From the NCBI GenBank assembly GCA_003248935.1, contig QFQF01000030.1, forward strand, positions 1-21,884: 21,884 nucleotides of DNA, in the 5' to 3' direction. Position numbers and translations under genes: made by a program. Shown here in pieces: positions 7,004 through 13,875 of the stretch. Under the pieces are notes generated by a model that made no database searches, had not been told where the DNA came from, and saw nothing but the letters and a program-made list of their open reading frames with translations. This DNA is from Sphingobium sp. GTDB taxonomy: Bacteria > Pseudomonadota > Alphaproteobacteria > Sphingomonadales > Sphingomonadaceae. Position 1 is the first letter of the stretch, and each line of letters begins with the position of its first letter.

Positions 7004-8157
7004 CCTGCGATCTACTGGACGAACACTATCTTGCCGTACACCGGCCGACGGCGGCCGACCAGACCAGCTATTCCGTTTCCGAAGCCATGACGGACTACTG
7101 GATTGAGCATGGCAGCAAGCAGACCAGCGCCGAGGCGATCAAGGCGCGGCTGAAGCTCATGAGCCGGTTCATGGACCTGGAAGCCGAGGTCGGTCGCCTG
7201 ATCGATCCATTCCTGCCCGATCACCTCGACGACAGGTTCCTCGGCAGGTTCCGGGATTGGGCAATCGCGGATCCGATCATCGCCCGGAAGAAAGATGCTG
7301 ACGGGAACTGGATCGATGGCAAACGGCGGCAGCGTAGGGCGTCGACCGTCGAGGAAAGCGTCATCCAGTTGAAGGCGGCATTGAACCATGCATTCAATGC
7401 CCGACGGACCCGCTATGTGCCGCCGCTTAAGCATAAGACGCGCGATCAAGTCACGCCGCGTCGAACTTACCGCCTGTCAGTAGAAGCGCTTGCCGAACTC
7501 CTGGATTATTCAATGAAGGGCGGCGGTGTGTACGGAGGGCATGCCGATCGGTTGATCCCGTTACGACGTTATCTCGTCGGCGCCATAACGACTCTCGGTC
7601 GACCGGACGCCGTGCTCGACATGGGCGTGGCACGCGAGCGCGGGCAGTGGATGCAGAACGAACGCCGCTTTGCCCTAAACCCCGAGGCGCGCCTTCAGAC
7701 GCGGAAGGTTCGCCCCGTCATGCCGGTGGTGGACCTTCTTCACTCTTGGCTGACGGCAAGCGAGGAATGGCTCGTGTGCGGGGAGAAGCGCGTCTACGAT
7801 CCGAAACAGCGCATTTATCTGACAGAACAGTACCGGGTCGCCAGCGTGAAGAAGGGGTGGCTCAGTGCGCGAGAGAAGCTAGGCATCCCGGATGGCTGGG
7901 GACCGAAACTGATCCGGCACAGCATGGCCACAATTCTCGCGAACCGCCGCGTCGACCTGATCGAATTGGAGATCGCCCTGGGGCACCGTCCGCTGGGCAA
8001 AACGTCCAGCCGCTATGCCATCTTTGACCCCGACTATCTGGCCACGATCCGCGACGGAATTGAGGATGTGGTGGCTGACCTCACTAGGCTGGTCGGCCCC
8101 GCGCTTCACCCAAAACTCACCCAAGATCACGATAATGTGAGTGTGCTTCGGGCATAG
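6838..8157 (+). CDS. Tyrosine recombinase (phage/satellite-type integrase)
   Basis: This 439-aa site-specific recombinase should integrate and excise its element at the adjacent tRNA-derived site. The N-terminal ~180 residues include an arm-binding-like region (WYIWWYDAASGRQRRKS) and a core-binding domain. The catalytic part shows Arg255 in TLGRPDAV, then LIRHS with Arg360-His361 (Lys357 takes the place of the usual His), His383 in LGHRPLG, and the nucleophile Tyr393 in SSRYAIFDPDYL. All expected catalytic positions are present, so it looks intact. It is the last gene of the rightward run and is followed at once by a terminator and the tRNA-Val fragment, the usual place for an integrase. The start has an AAGGAG ribosome site. 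Confidence 0.92.
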   Translation: MAAEKGGVYQRGEFWLDLARGAGGAPVSSKWYIWWYDAASGRQRRKSTRTSDVRLACDLLDEHYLAVHRPTAADQTSYSVSEAMTDYWIEHGSKQTSAEAIKARLKLMSRFMDLEAEVGRLIDPFLPDHLDDRFLGRFRDWAIADPIIARKKDADGNWIDGKRRQRRASTVEESVIQLKAALNHAFNARRTRYVPPLKHKTRDQVTPRRTYRLSVEALAELLDYSMKGGGVYGGHADRLIPLRRYLVGAITTLGRPDAVLDMGVARERGQWMQNERRFALNPEARLQTRKVRPVMPVVDLLHSWLTASEEWLVCGEKRVYDPKQRIYLTEQYRVASVKKGWLSAREKLGIPDGWGPKLIRHSMATILANRRVDLIELEIALGHRPLGKTSSRYAIFDPDYLATIRDGIEDVVADLTRLVGPALHPKLTQDHDNVSVLRA

Positions 8158-8194
8158 AAAAACCCCGCTAAGGCGTTGGCCTTGCGGGGTTTTT
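8158..8194. terminator. Bidirectional rho-independent terminator
   Basis: AAAAACCCCGC (8158-8168) pairs perfectly with GCGGGGTTTTT (8184-8194), with a further AAGGC/GCCTT pairing in the loop. It begins at the base after the integrase stop. On the opposite strand it directly follows the tRNA fragment, so it is probably also the original tRNA terminator. Confidence 0.88.
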
Positions 8195-8332
8195 CATGGT
8201 GGGCGTGGCAAGGATTGAACTTGCGACCCCTGCGATGTCAATGCGGTGATCGGCGGCGATTTCCGCCTTATTTTCCGAGAGGTTAGTAGCACCAGTAGGG
8301 GCGCTTGCCCAGTATTTGCGCAAATGGGTCAT
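8168..8332 (-). CDS. Possible small ORF running into the attachment site
   Basis: A leftward 54-aa frame starts at ATG 8332 with a good AAGGAG ribosome site eight bases away, and reads MTHLRKYWASAPTGATNLSE and onward. Its second half is encoded by the tRNA fragment and the terminator, so that part cannot be an evolved protein sequence. It may be a gene whose original 3' end was replaced at integration, or chance. I cannot name it. Confidence 0.3.
   Translation of the reverse strand: MTHLRKYWASAPTGATNLSENKAEIAADHRIDIAGVASSILATPTMKNPARPTP
8197..8241 (-). other. 3' fragment of tRNA-Val(GAC): attachment-site core
   Basis: Read on the minus strand, this 45-bp segment gives the anticodon loop TTGACAT (anticodon GAC), the 3' anticodon stem CGCAG, variable loop GGGTC, a perfect T arm (GCAAG-TTCAATC-CTTGC), the acceptor strand CACGCCC, discriminator A and CCA. 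Just upstream, the 5' anticodon stem should be CTGCG but reads CCGCA, and no D arm or 5' acceptor strand is found, so this is only the 3' part of a tRNA. Such fragments mark attachment sites made by integrases that use tRNA 3' ends. No second copy is in the window. Confidence 0.85.
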
Positions 8333-8549
8333 CGGAACGGCTCCTTCAAGTGAGATTCTCATCGACGCGGTGACCGGTCAATGCCTGTTCAAAAACGGCC
8401 ATACTCCCCGAACCGGAGGGCCGTTCGCCCGGCTTGAACCATGAACAAAGTCCCAACCGATTTCCTAAACGCATCGCTTACACTCCCCAGGCAACAGATC
8501 GCCTTCGCAACGATCGCCAGTGTTTGCCGATCGCAAGAGGGAGTGATCT

Positions 8550-9152
8550 ATGAACATGCATGTATCGGTAGGCGGCGCGGCAGATTACGCGGCTCACGCG
8601 CTCTGGGACAAAACCGTCATCGAGCTTGCCGCTGCGAAGCAGGCATCCGATGATTACAACACGTCGGTTCATGATCCGCTCTGGAACGAGCTCAAGCGCA
8701 CGGTTCCCTTTCCGGGCCTTAGCTTCGAAATCGAAACGCTCGACGGCAAGATCACCCATTATCGCCTCGATCCCGACAATTTGCATGCCTGGGACAATCA
8801 TTGGTCACCGGTTATTCGGCGCAATGCGGCGACGATCCGCGACGCATGGCTGGCATATCGCGACACGCATGAGCGTCTCGGGCTGGGTCCGGTGAACGAA
8901 GAAAGTGATCGGCTGTGCGATGTCCAGTGTTCGATCGAAGGCACGTTGATTGAGATGCCCGCCCCGGACCGGCCGGCGCTGCTTTGGAAGCTGGAGCGTC
9001 TCTTCGGCCCAGAAGCATGGGACGGTGACGACTTCTCGCCCGCCTGGTGCGCCAAATGGATGAACGCCGTAATGGATGACGCGCGTCGCCTGCTCGCCCA
9101 GGATATGAATCCACTTCGCGCGTGGTCAGCGCAAGAAAGGCTCGCCGCCTGA
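8550..9152 (+). CDS. Hypothetical protein, 200 aa
   Basis: This soluble protein starts MNMHVSVGGAADYAAHALWD after an AGAGGGAG ribosome site. It has a mixed composition with Trp-rich helical segments (LHAWDNHWSPVIRRNAATIR; MNAVMDDARRLLAQDMNPLR). There is no signal peptide, membrane helix or catalytic motif. It seems to be an accessory gene of the mobile region; I do not recognise a named family. The ~400 bases before it hold only the tRNA fragment, the weak small ORF on the minus strand and several GATCGC repeats near 8500-8540. Confidence 0.7.
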   Translation: MNMHVSVGGAADYAAHALWDKTVIELAAAKQASDDYNTSVHDPLWNELKRTVPFPGLSFEIETLDGKITHYRLDPDNLHAWDNHWSPVIRRNAATIRDAWLAYRDTHERLGLGPVNEESDRLCDVQCSIEGTLIEMPAPDRPALLWKLERLFGPEAWDGDDFSPAWCAKWMNAVMDDARRLLAQDMNPLRAWSAQERLAA

Positions 9153-9293
9153 CGGCCTCGCCAGCGATCGCCTCGCCGTCCACTGCATGGCGATCGCTGT
9201 TCTCTCCAACCACGGCGTTCAGTATGGTTGGGTGGGAACTGCTGCGCGAGCGCCAGTTCCTCAACCCGCCTGCATTCGAGGGCCACCGATTGC

Positions 9294-9309
9294 TGTCCAT
9301 ATTTGGACA
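9294..9309. promoter_or_regulatory. Operator 1 upstream of the XRE regulator
   Basis: TGTCCA-TATT-TGGACA is an inverted repeat with perfect 6-bp arms. It shares the GTCC-N6-GGAC core with a second site whose centre is 40 bp downstream, about four helical turns. Likely binding site for the adjacent HTH protein (inferred). Confidence 0.6.
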
Positions 9310-9332
9310 ATAGATTGTCTCTGGACCGCCTA

Positions 9333-9350
9333 TCGTCCATATACGGACGA
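9333..9350. promoter_or_regulatory. Operator 2, overlapping the start codon of the XRE regulator
   Basis: TCGTCC-ATATAC-GGACGA is an inverted repeat with perfect 6-bp arms, and its last base is the A of the regulator's ATG. A promoter with TTGTCT (9315-9320), a 17-bp spacer and CATATA (9338-9343) would begin transcription at about the ATG, giving a leaderless mRNA. Binding of the product here would shut the gene off (inferred). Confidence 0.55.
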
Positions 9351-9670
9351 TGTTTGAAACCGCACCGGAGATAGCGACAGCGCTGGGTAAACGAATCAGG
9401 CGTCGCCGCATCGCGCTCAGCTGGACCCAGGTCGATGCTGCCGCGCGGGCGGGTGTATCTTACCGCACATGGCGCCGGTTGGAAGCGGAGGGCAAGGCCT
9501 CGATCGACGATCTGATACGCGCGGCAGTGGCGTTGCGTTGCGAGCAGGATCTGGCCGCACTTTTTCCGGCACCCGCAGCAACTTCGATGGACGAATTGCT
9601 TGCGCAGCAAAAGGCTGCGGCTGCGGGGCTGAAGCAGCGGGTGCGTGCATCGCCGAGCAGGACGGTATGA
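9350..9670 (+). CDS. XRE-family helix-turn-helix regulator
   Basis: This 106-aa protein has one HTH domain at about residues 12-62 (LGKRIRRRRIALSWTQVDAA, then AGVSYRTWRRLE), the form seen in HipB/Cro-type repressors. The C-terminal ~40 residues are Ala and Gln rich. No toxin gene follows, since the next gene is convergent, so this is an orphan regulator rather than an obvious antitoxin. No Shine-Dalgarno is visible before the ATG, and the two palindromic operators directly upstream suggest autoregulation. It may control the mobilization genes. Family certain, targets inferred. Confidence 0.85.
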   Translation: MFETAPEIATALGKRIRRRRIALSWTQVDAAARAGVSYRTWRRLEAEGKASIDDLIRAAVALRCEQDLAALFPAPAATSMDELLAQQKAAAAGLKQRVRASPSRTV

Positions 9671-9711
9671 TCCGGTAGGCCCGTCTCTGAGACCGTGACC
9701 AATCTGTCGTC

Positions 9712-12189
9712 TCATCGTCCCTGCCCCTTCAACGCGGCCGCGATGGCCGCACGCTTGGCGGCGTCGCCCGCAGTCCCGCCATCTCGATTTGGCTCAGGAC
9801 CGCTCTTGGCCGGCGCAGCTGGCGTCTGGGAGGATTGTTCGCGTTCGAGGATTGCCTCACGATGGGTCCGCAAAGCCTCGTCATCGCGACGCCGAGCCTG
9901 CAGCATCTCCTCTATGAGAGCCCGGTCTTGAACAACGTCGACAAGATTATCTGCCGCCGTTGGCGGACGCACAGGCTCCTCGCCTGAGCGCGTGATTGAG
10001 CCAGACAATGCTTCGACATCACTGTTCTGATCGCTTCGCAATTCTGCAGCAGCATCGCGACACTGCTGCGGCAATGTGAGGTCAGCGCCAAGTGCTTGAT
10101 CGAGGCGCGCGAGATAGTCGGTGGCGGCTGACGTCAGAAACTCCGCATCACGACGTTCCCGAGGTGATCCAGCTAATGGGTCGGCGGAATAGGCTTGAAG
10201 GAGTTGGCCATTCTTGCGTCGGACGGAATTCGCCCGGGACCGTGCGCGCTCGATTTCTTGCTCGATACAGAACGCCATGTGATCGAGCCGGGCTGCTTCG
10301 AGGAGGCTTTCTGTCGGCGGGGCCGGCGTGGGGTCGCTACCACTAAGTTTGCGATCAGCCGGCGCAGCGATAGTCTCCAGCGCCAGTGCCAGTCCCGTGT
10401 CGGCCTGCCGCATGATGGCATCCCACTGACGGCGCTCATTTTCGCTACCGACGCGAGTAACGTCCCCTCGCGTTTCTGCAGCGGCCTGCTGGCTACCCAG
10501 ATGTTCCTGTGGGTCGGCAATGATTCCCATCTGTTCATGCCGACGCGGATCAATTCGACGCTCTATCCCCGCGAGGGCCAGATGACGATTGGTTGCCACG
10601 GCCAGGCGCTTGCGGAGCTTTGGGATCCAGTCACGATGGCTGACTTCGCTGACCTTCTTCTGTTTCAATGGCACTTCACGGCCGTTAGAGCGCCCCTTCT
10701 TCGGCGTCACGACCGTGAAATCCCACATGCCTGGCTCGAGATGGTCGGTCCGATAACCCCGATTTTTCAGGGTGTTGAGATCTTCGTTCGTGATCCGACG
10801 GCATGGCCGATCATAATAAATAAGGTGGAAGTGCCAGTTTTTCTCGTCGTTATTGTGATCCGGGGCGTGCATCACAGCGACAAAGGGCAGATTTCGCTTT
10901 TCGAACTCCTCGGCGAACTCACGCATGATGGCGAAGCGACCTGCGACGCCAAGCTCGTTTGGCAGTTCGCCAACGGTCCGATACTGAACGCGGCCGCGCC
11001 GTCCATCGTGAAACTTGGCGAATGGCACCTCGCTCCCCTTTGGCTGTCGTCCGGAAGGCCTGGGCACCCAGCCCGACTGGGTCGCGAGAAAAGCGCGCAT
11101 CGCCTCGCCGGAGGCGATTTCGAACCGGACGATCTCATCAGGATCTGCGGTGTCGATCGCTGCCTTCAGTTCCGGAGGGCAGTCCGCCCGCATTGAGACC
11201 AACCGCCAGAAGTCCGGCCGGTCCTTGATCCGCAACGACATCTTGTCGCCTTGGCTGGACGCTTCATGCTCCTCAACGAGTGCCCAGAAGCGGGCGCGCT
11301 CGTGATCGTCGGGATCTATGTTCGTCAGGAGCGCGCGTGTGCCGTCGGGCTGGATGGCGGTGGCGCCGACGCGGCCGATATAATCGTCATGAGCGGCCGC
11401 CTCGCTGGCGCTGCGAAGCGAGGCCGTGTCTATCGCTGATCCTTGGCCTCGATCGCCCGCCGACGGGCATCGCAGTCCGAGAGGGTCCTTCCCGGTTTCC
11501 AAGGATACATCCGCAGCGCTCCGCAGAAGACCATGGGCGCCTGATCCATGACGTACCAGGTCGCCGCGGGGCAGCAACCACATACGGGCATCGGAGAGGG
11601 CATCTTCGACTGGAGATCCCAGGAGAGGTCCCGCAGGGCCGGGCTCAGATACGGCGAGCTCCTCCACCAGTCCGAGGGGAGCCCATCGATCGGGCCGTCG
11701 CTGTTCGCTGTCGTCATGTTCTACGTCCTTTGCTGGCGCGCTGATCAGATCAGCCGGCGTTAGGGTGATGTGAGGTTCTGGTGAGGTGTCGTTCGCCTGG
11801 TCGATCGTGGCCGACACCAGTGCGACCGCGGCTTCCCGCTCCACGTATCGCCCGTGAGCGCGTGCAGCCCCCGGCTTGTTACGTCGGCCTTCCTCGCATG
11901 TGGCGAAAGAGACCTTGCTGATGGCGTGATGGGCGAAGTGAAACGAAGTGGCCCCCGTCGCACTGACCAGTCGATAGGATCGTGTCGCCGGCTTGTGGAA
12001 GGCGACCTTTGTCGCTGCTTGATATTCTTGCGCTGCGCCTCCCTCGGGAGCGACAGCGCGAGAACGACGGAAGAAATGGACGGTCGGTTCGCCCTTTTCG
12101 TTGGCGATCAGACCCTCGGCGATAAGGGCAAGTTTTGCTTTGGCGGCCGCGATGGCGTCCGCCATCTCGAGATAGCGATTGGATGGCAT
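9712..12189 (-). CDS. MobA/MobL-type relaxase (MOBQ-like)
   Basis: This 825-aa protein should nick oriT and pilot the DNA strand during mobilization. The core carries the HUH metal-site motif NWHFHLIYYDRP (His453, His455), preceded by FEKRNLPFVAVMHAPDH and followed by WDFTVVTPKKGR and a DWIPKLRKRLA segment, as in large MobA/MobL proteins. Upstream, ARAHGRYVERE places Tyr115 as a likely candidate for the nicking tyrosine. The region between (about 150-300) is family-variable, and the C-terminal third is a charged helical tail with coiled-coil character. The start has a GGAG site eight bases upstream. It is transcribed away from the candidate oriT. There is no coupling protein or type IV secretion gene nearby, so a helper is probably needed. 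Confidence 0.88.
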   Translation of the reverse strand: MPSNRYLEMADAIAAAKAKLALIAEGLIANEKGEPTVHFFRRSRAVAPEGGAAQEYQAATKVAFHKPATRSYRLVSATGATSFHFAHHAISKVSFATCEEGRRNKPGAARAHGRYVEREAAVALVSATIDQANDTSPEPHITLTPADLISAPAKDVEHDDSEQRRPDRWAPLGLVEELAVSEPGPAGPLLGSPVEDALSDARMWLLPRGDLVRHGSGAHGLLRSAADVSLETGKDPLGLRCPSAGDRGQGSAIDTASLRSASEAAAHDDYIGRVGATAIQPDGTRALLTNIDPDDHERARFWALVEEHEASSQGDKMSLRIKDRPDFWRLVSMRADCPPELKAAIDTADPDEIVRFEIASGEAMRAFLATQSGWVPRPSGRQPKGSEVPFAKFHDGRRGRVQYRTVGELPNELGVAGRFAIMREFAEEFEKRNLPFVAVMHAPDHNNDEKNWHFHLIYYDRPCRRITNEDLNTLKNRGYRTDHLEPGMWDFTVVTPKKGRSNGREVPLKQKKVSEVSHRDWIPKLRKRLAVATNRHLALAGIERRIDPRRHEQMGIIADPQEHLGSQQAAAETRGDVTRVGSENERRQWDAIMRQADTGLALALETIAAPADRKLSGSDPTPAPPTESLLEAARLDHMAFCIEQEIERARSRANSVRRKNGQLLQAYSADPLAGSPRERRDAEFLTSAATDYLARLDQALGADLTLPQQCRDAAAELRSDQNSDVEALSGSITRSGEEPVRPPTAADNLVDVVQDRALIEEMLQARRRDDEALRTHREAILEREQSSQTPAAPAKSGPEPNRDGGTAGDAAKRAAIAAALKGQGR

Positions 12190-12248
12190 AGTTCGTTCTC
12201 CGCCACCGTTCTGGGACGGCCGCGCGCTTTGTGTGAAAGTTGATGGAC

Positions 12249-12263
12249 GTCGATTTTATCGAC
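12249..12263. promoter_or_regulatory. Small inverted repeat upstream of the relaxase
   Basis: GTCGAT-TTT-ATCGAC is a perfect inverted repeat about 60 bp upstream of the relaxase start, a position that fits an operator in its promoter. The binding protein is unknown; TraK-like or XRE proteins are candidates. Confidence 0.4.
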
Positions 12264-12318
12264 TATCGCGCAGGGCGACGTGCGTTCCGGTAAATGTCAT
12301 TCGAGCTGGCCTTGCACA

Positions 12319-12360
12319 GCAGTTTGGGCTCCCGCCCAAACTGCGGTAGTGCGCCTGAAA
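12319..12360 (+). other. Candidate origin of transfer (oriT) with hairpin and nic-like motif
   Basis: GCAGTTTGGGC (12319-12329) and GCCCAAACTGC (12334-12344) form a perfect 11-bp hairpin with a 4-base loop, followed directly on the same strand by GGTAGTGCGCCTG. MOBQ origins such as that of RSF1010/R1162 have the same layout, a CAGTTT-containing inverted repeat followed by TAAGTGCGCCCT or a close variant. By analogy the nick would fall between G12353 and C12354. It lies between the relaxase and the TraL/TraK-like genes, as expected. The match is by eye and one base is missing on each side of GTGCGCC. Confidence 0.7.
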
Positions 12361-12361
12361 A

Positions 12362-12452
12362 CATTGCAGGGGCAATGCCTTATAACTGCGCCGGCAGTGA
12401 CTGTCCGCCGAGCCGCTATTCCCTCCGTGGCAATGCTGGAGCATTGCCACGG
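12362..12452. repeat. Cluster of three hairpins sharing a GCAATGC core
   Basis: Three perfect inverted repeats follow the nic-like motif. They are CATTGC-AGGG-GCAATG (12362-12377), ACTGC-GCCG-GCAGT (12385-12398) and CCGTGGCAATGC-TGGA-GCATTGCCACGG (12425-12452). The first and third share GGCAATGC. They could be accessory-protein sites of oriT or, for the 12-bp hairpin, a terminator without a T tract for the TraL-like gene ending at 12510. Confidence 0.65.
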
Positions 12453-12509
12453 CATTGAGCGGATCAGCGTTTTCTACCCTTTCTCGAATTAAGGCGGCGC
12501 GCTTGGAAG

Positions 12510-13379
12510 TCACAGGTTGCCACTCTCAATGAGAGCGGCAACCTTGCGGAGGCCTTCCGGCGTGAAACCGGCTCGCGCTATCGCCTGCGTTACACGCGTG
12601 CGCCGGATGTTTTCGGTGAGTGCCGCGTCAGTCGCGTGCTCGATCACGTTCACGGGAAAGCCGGGCACCGCGACGGGACGATCGTGCTGGCCGAGAGTTT
12701 TGGGGATCGAGCCAATCAGGTCGAGCACGGGAGGCTGTGCCGCGAAATCACGCATCCACTCTGCGACCTGAGCTGCAGCCAAGCCGAACCCTTTCGGCGG
12801 ATGTGCCACGGCGTTCGCCATCGTCTGACCGGGCTGCCGGATGTAGGCTTGAAAGCCGGGGCGCAGGTGTCCGACATCGATAACGTCGTCGCCTTCCAGC
12901 GTGCCTCCGAACGCCCGCGAATTGTCGCGATTGACCTTGACGAACAGCCGTTCGAACCCTTCGATCTTGGACGCGAGCGTCTTGATCGCCTCCACGGCAC
13001 CGATTTTGTTCGTCGATACCGGCATGAAGGCAACCGTGCGATAGCTCGCCTCGGCAAAGGTGGTGCGCAAAGCGGGAAGCAGCTCGACGATCTCGCGCGC
13101 GGACGCGAGACTGTTTGCACCCAGATCGAGGATCACATGCGCGTGATTGGTCGCGGCGAGGATGTCGGGAGCCTTGATCGCGTCGACGCCCCAGCCGACG
13201 ACTTTGGCATTGTCGTCGGCGACCTTGGCTGCCTGGTTTCCAGGGTCTCCGTCTAGCATGATGACGGGGTCGCCGGCGAGTTGCAGAAGCGCCTGGATCA
13301 GCTGCGCCAGTAGAGTTTTGCCCTCCCCGCCTGCATTGCTGATGATGACGATGAAGAGAAGCCTGATGAGATTGCTCAT
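12510..13379 (-). CDS. ParA-fold P-loop ATPase (TraL-like mobilization protein)
   Basis: This 289-aa protein has an N-terminal P-loop, SNAGGEGKT (residues 14-22), and a following LDGDPGN motif, as in ParA/MinD/Soj ATPases. The signature Lys of KGGxGK is Ala here (Ala16), so it is not a canonical deviant Walker protein. In RP4-type regions a ParA-like TraL lies next to TraK beside oriT; the same order here makes TraL-like the best reading, and plasmid partitioning is the alternative. No ParB or parS is visible. The start is MSNLIRLL at 13379, with a GAGGAG ribosome site that overlaps the upstream gene's stop, implying translational coupling. Confidence 0.8.
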   Translation of the reverse strand: MSNLIRLLFIVIISNAGGEGKTLLAQLIQALLQLAGDPVIMLDGDPGNQAAKVADDNAKVVGWGVDAIKAPDILAATNHAHVILDLGANSLASAREIVELLPALRTTFAEASYRTVAFMPVSTNKIGAVEAIKTLASKIEGFERLFVKVNRDNSRAFGGTLEGDDVIDVGHLRPGFQAYIRQPGQTMANAVAHPPKGFGLAAAQVAEWMRDFAAQPPVLDLIGSIPKTLGQHDRPVAVPGFPVNVIEHATDAALTENIRRTRVTQAIARAGFTPEGLRKVAALIESGNL

Positions 13380-13389
13380 GACCGTCTCC

Positions 13390-13731
13390 TCAGAAGTCGC
13401 TAGGATTGCGGTCGTCGATGAAGCGGCCGCGCGCACTCTGCACTAAGTCGTTACCGGCAGAGGCAATGGGCGGCATAGGCGGCGCACCGACCGGATCGAC
13501 GGAAGCGCCGTTACCCGGCCAACCGTGCTGATCGAGATAGAGGACTGCCGCACGGAAGCTGCTGTAGCCCTTGCCGACCGGATGCCCCGAGCGGCGGAGC
13601 GCGCGATAGATGGCGTTCAGCGGCTGGCCGGCATCCCGCGCGGCCTTGATGTCAGCCGCGTTCGCTTTGACCGCCGCACGGACAGGGCTGTTGCGCTCCC
13701 GCTCATTCGCGACGTCGTCGATAAAACTCAT
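13390..13731 (-). CDS. TraK-like oriT-binding accessory protein
   Basis: This small basic protein (113 aa) contains a helical segment, ADIKAARDAGQPLNAIYRAL, followed by GKGYSSFRAAVLYLDQ. The pattern matches, by eye, the core of RP4 TraK (roughly: alternating helix, then sYetFRshar). TraK binds next to oriT and helps the relaxosome. The Pro-rich C-terminus is probably disordered. Two ATGs are present. I chose 13731 because the AGGAGA site is then six bases away, whereas the ATG at 13737 directly abuts it. Coupling to the TraL-like gene supports the call; sequence identity is low, so this is a family-level inference. Confidence 0.62.
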   Translation of the reverse strand: MSFIDDVANERERNSPVRAAVKANAADIKAARDAGQPLNAIYRALRRSGHPVGKGYSSFRAAVLYLDQHGWPGNGASVDPVGAPPMPPIASAGNDLVQSARGRFIDDRNPSDF

Positions 13732-13743
13732 AGTCATTCTCCT

Positions 13744-13875
13744 GCTGGTGCCGCGATGGCGCGGCGCGAATGCTGCAACAGTGCAGCGCCAGCAGTTCTG
13801 GGATGGGAGGCTGGCCGTTGCGCATAAGTCAGAGTTCTAGTAGATAATGACTTTCGCGCAGCATTGGGTTCCGTG
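13744..13875. promoter_or_regulatory. Divergent promoter region between TraK-like gene and the 327-aa gene
   Basis: This gene-free spacer contains a plausible rightward promoter, TTGCGC (13818-13823) and TAGATA (13841-13846) 17 bases apart, which would start transcription about 20 bases before the downstream ATG. A hairpin GCTGC-N6-GCAGC lies near the TraK side. All inferred from consensus. Confidence 0.35.

Noticed and set aside
9153..9349. Short frame ending MVGWELLRERQFLNPPAFEG and onward near 9224-9313
   Set aside because: It has a partly protein-like sequence but no ribosome site, and it runs through the first operator of the XRE gene. It may be a remnant, not supportable as a gene.
9350..9670. 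Toxin-antitoxin module (HipBA type)
   Set aside because: The regulator resembles HipB, but no toxin gene is adjacent; the neighbour is the convergent relaxase.
8798..9715. Leftward open frame of 305 codons
   Set aside because: It covers the 200-aa gene and the XRE gene on the opposite strand and reads as basic low-complexity sequence.
10195..11196. Rightward open frame of 333 codons
   Set aside because: It lies antisense to the relaxase across its HUH motif and resembles no protein.
12256..12513. Leftward 85-codon frame between relaxase and TraL-like gene
   Set aside because: It runs through the hairpins of the candidate oriT, which explain the sequence better than a protein does.
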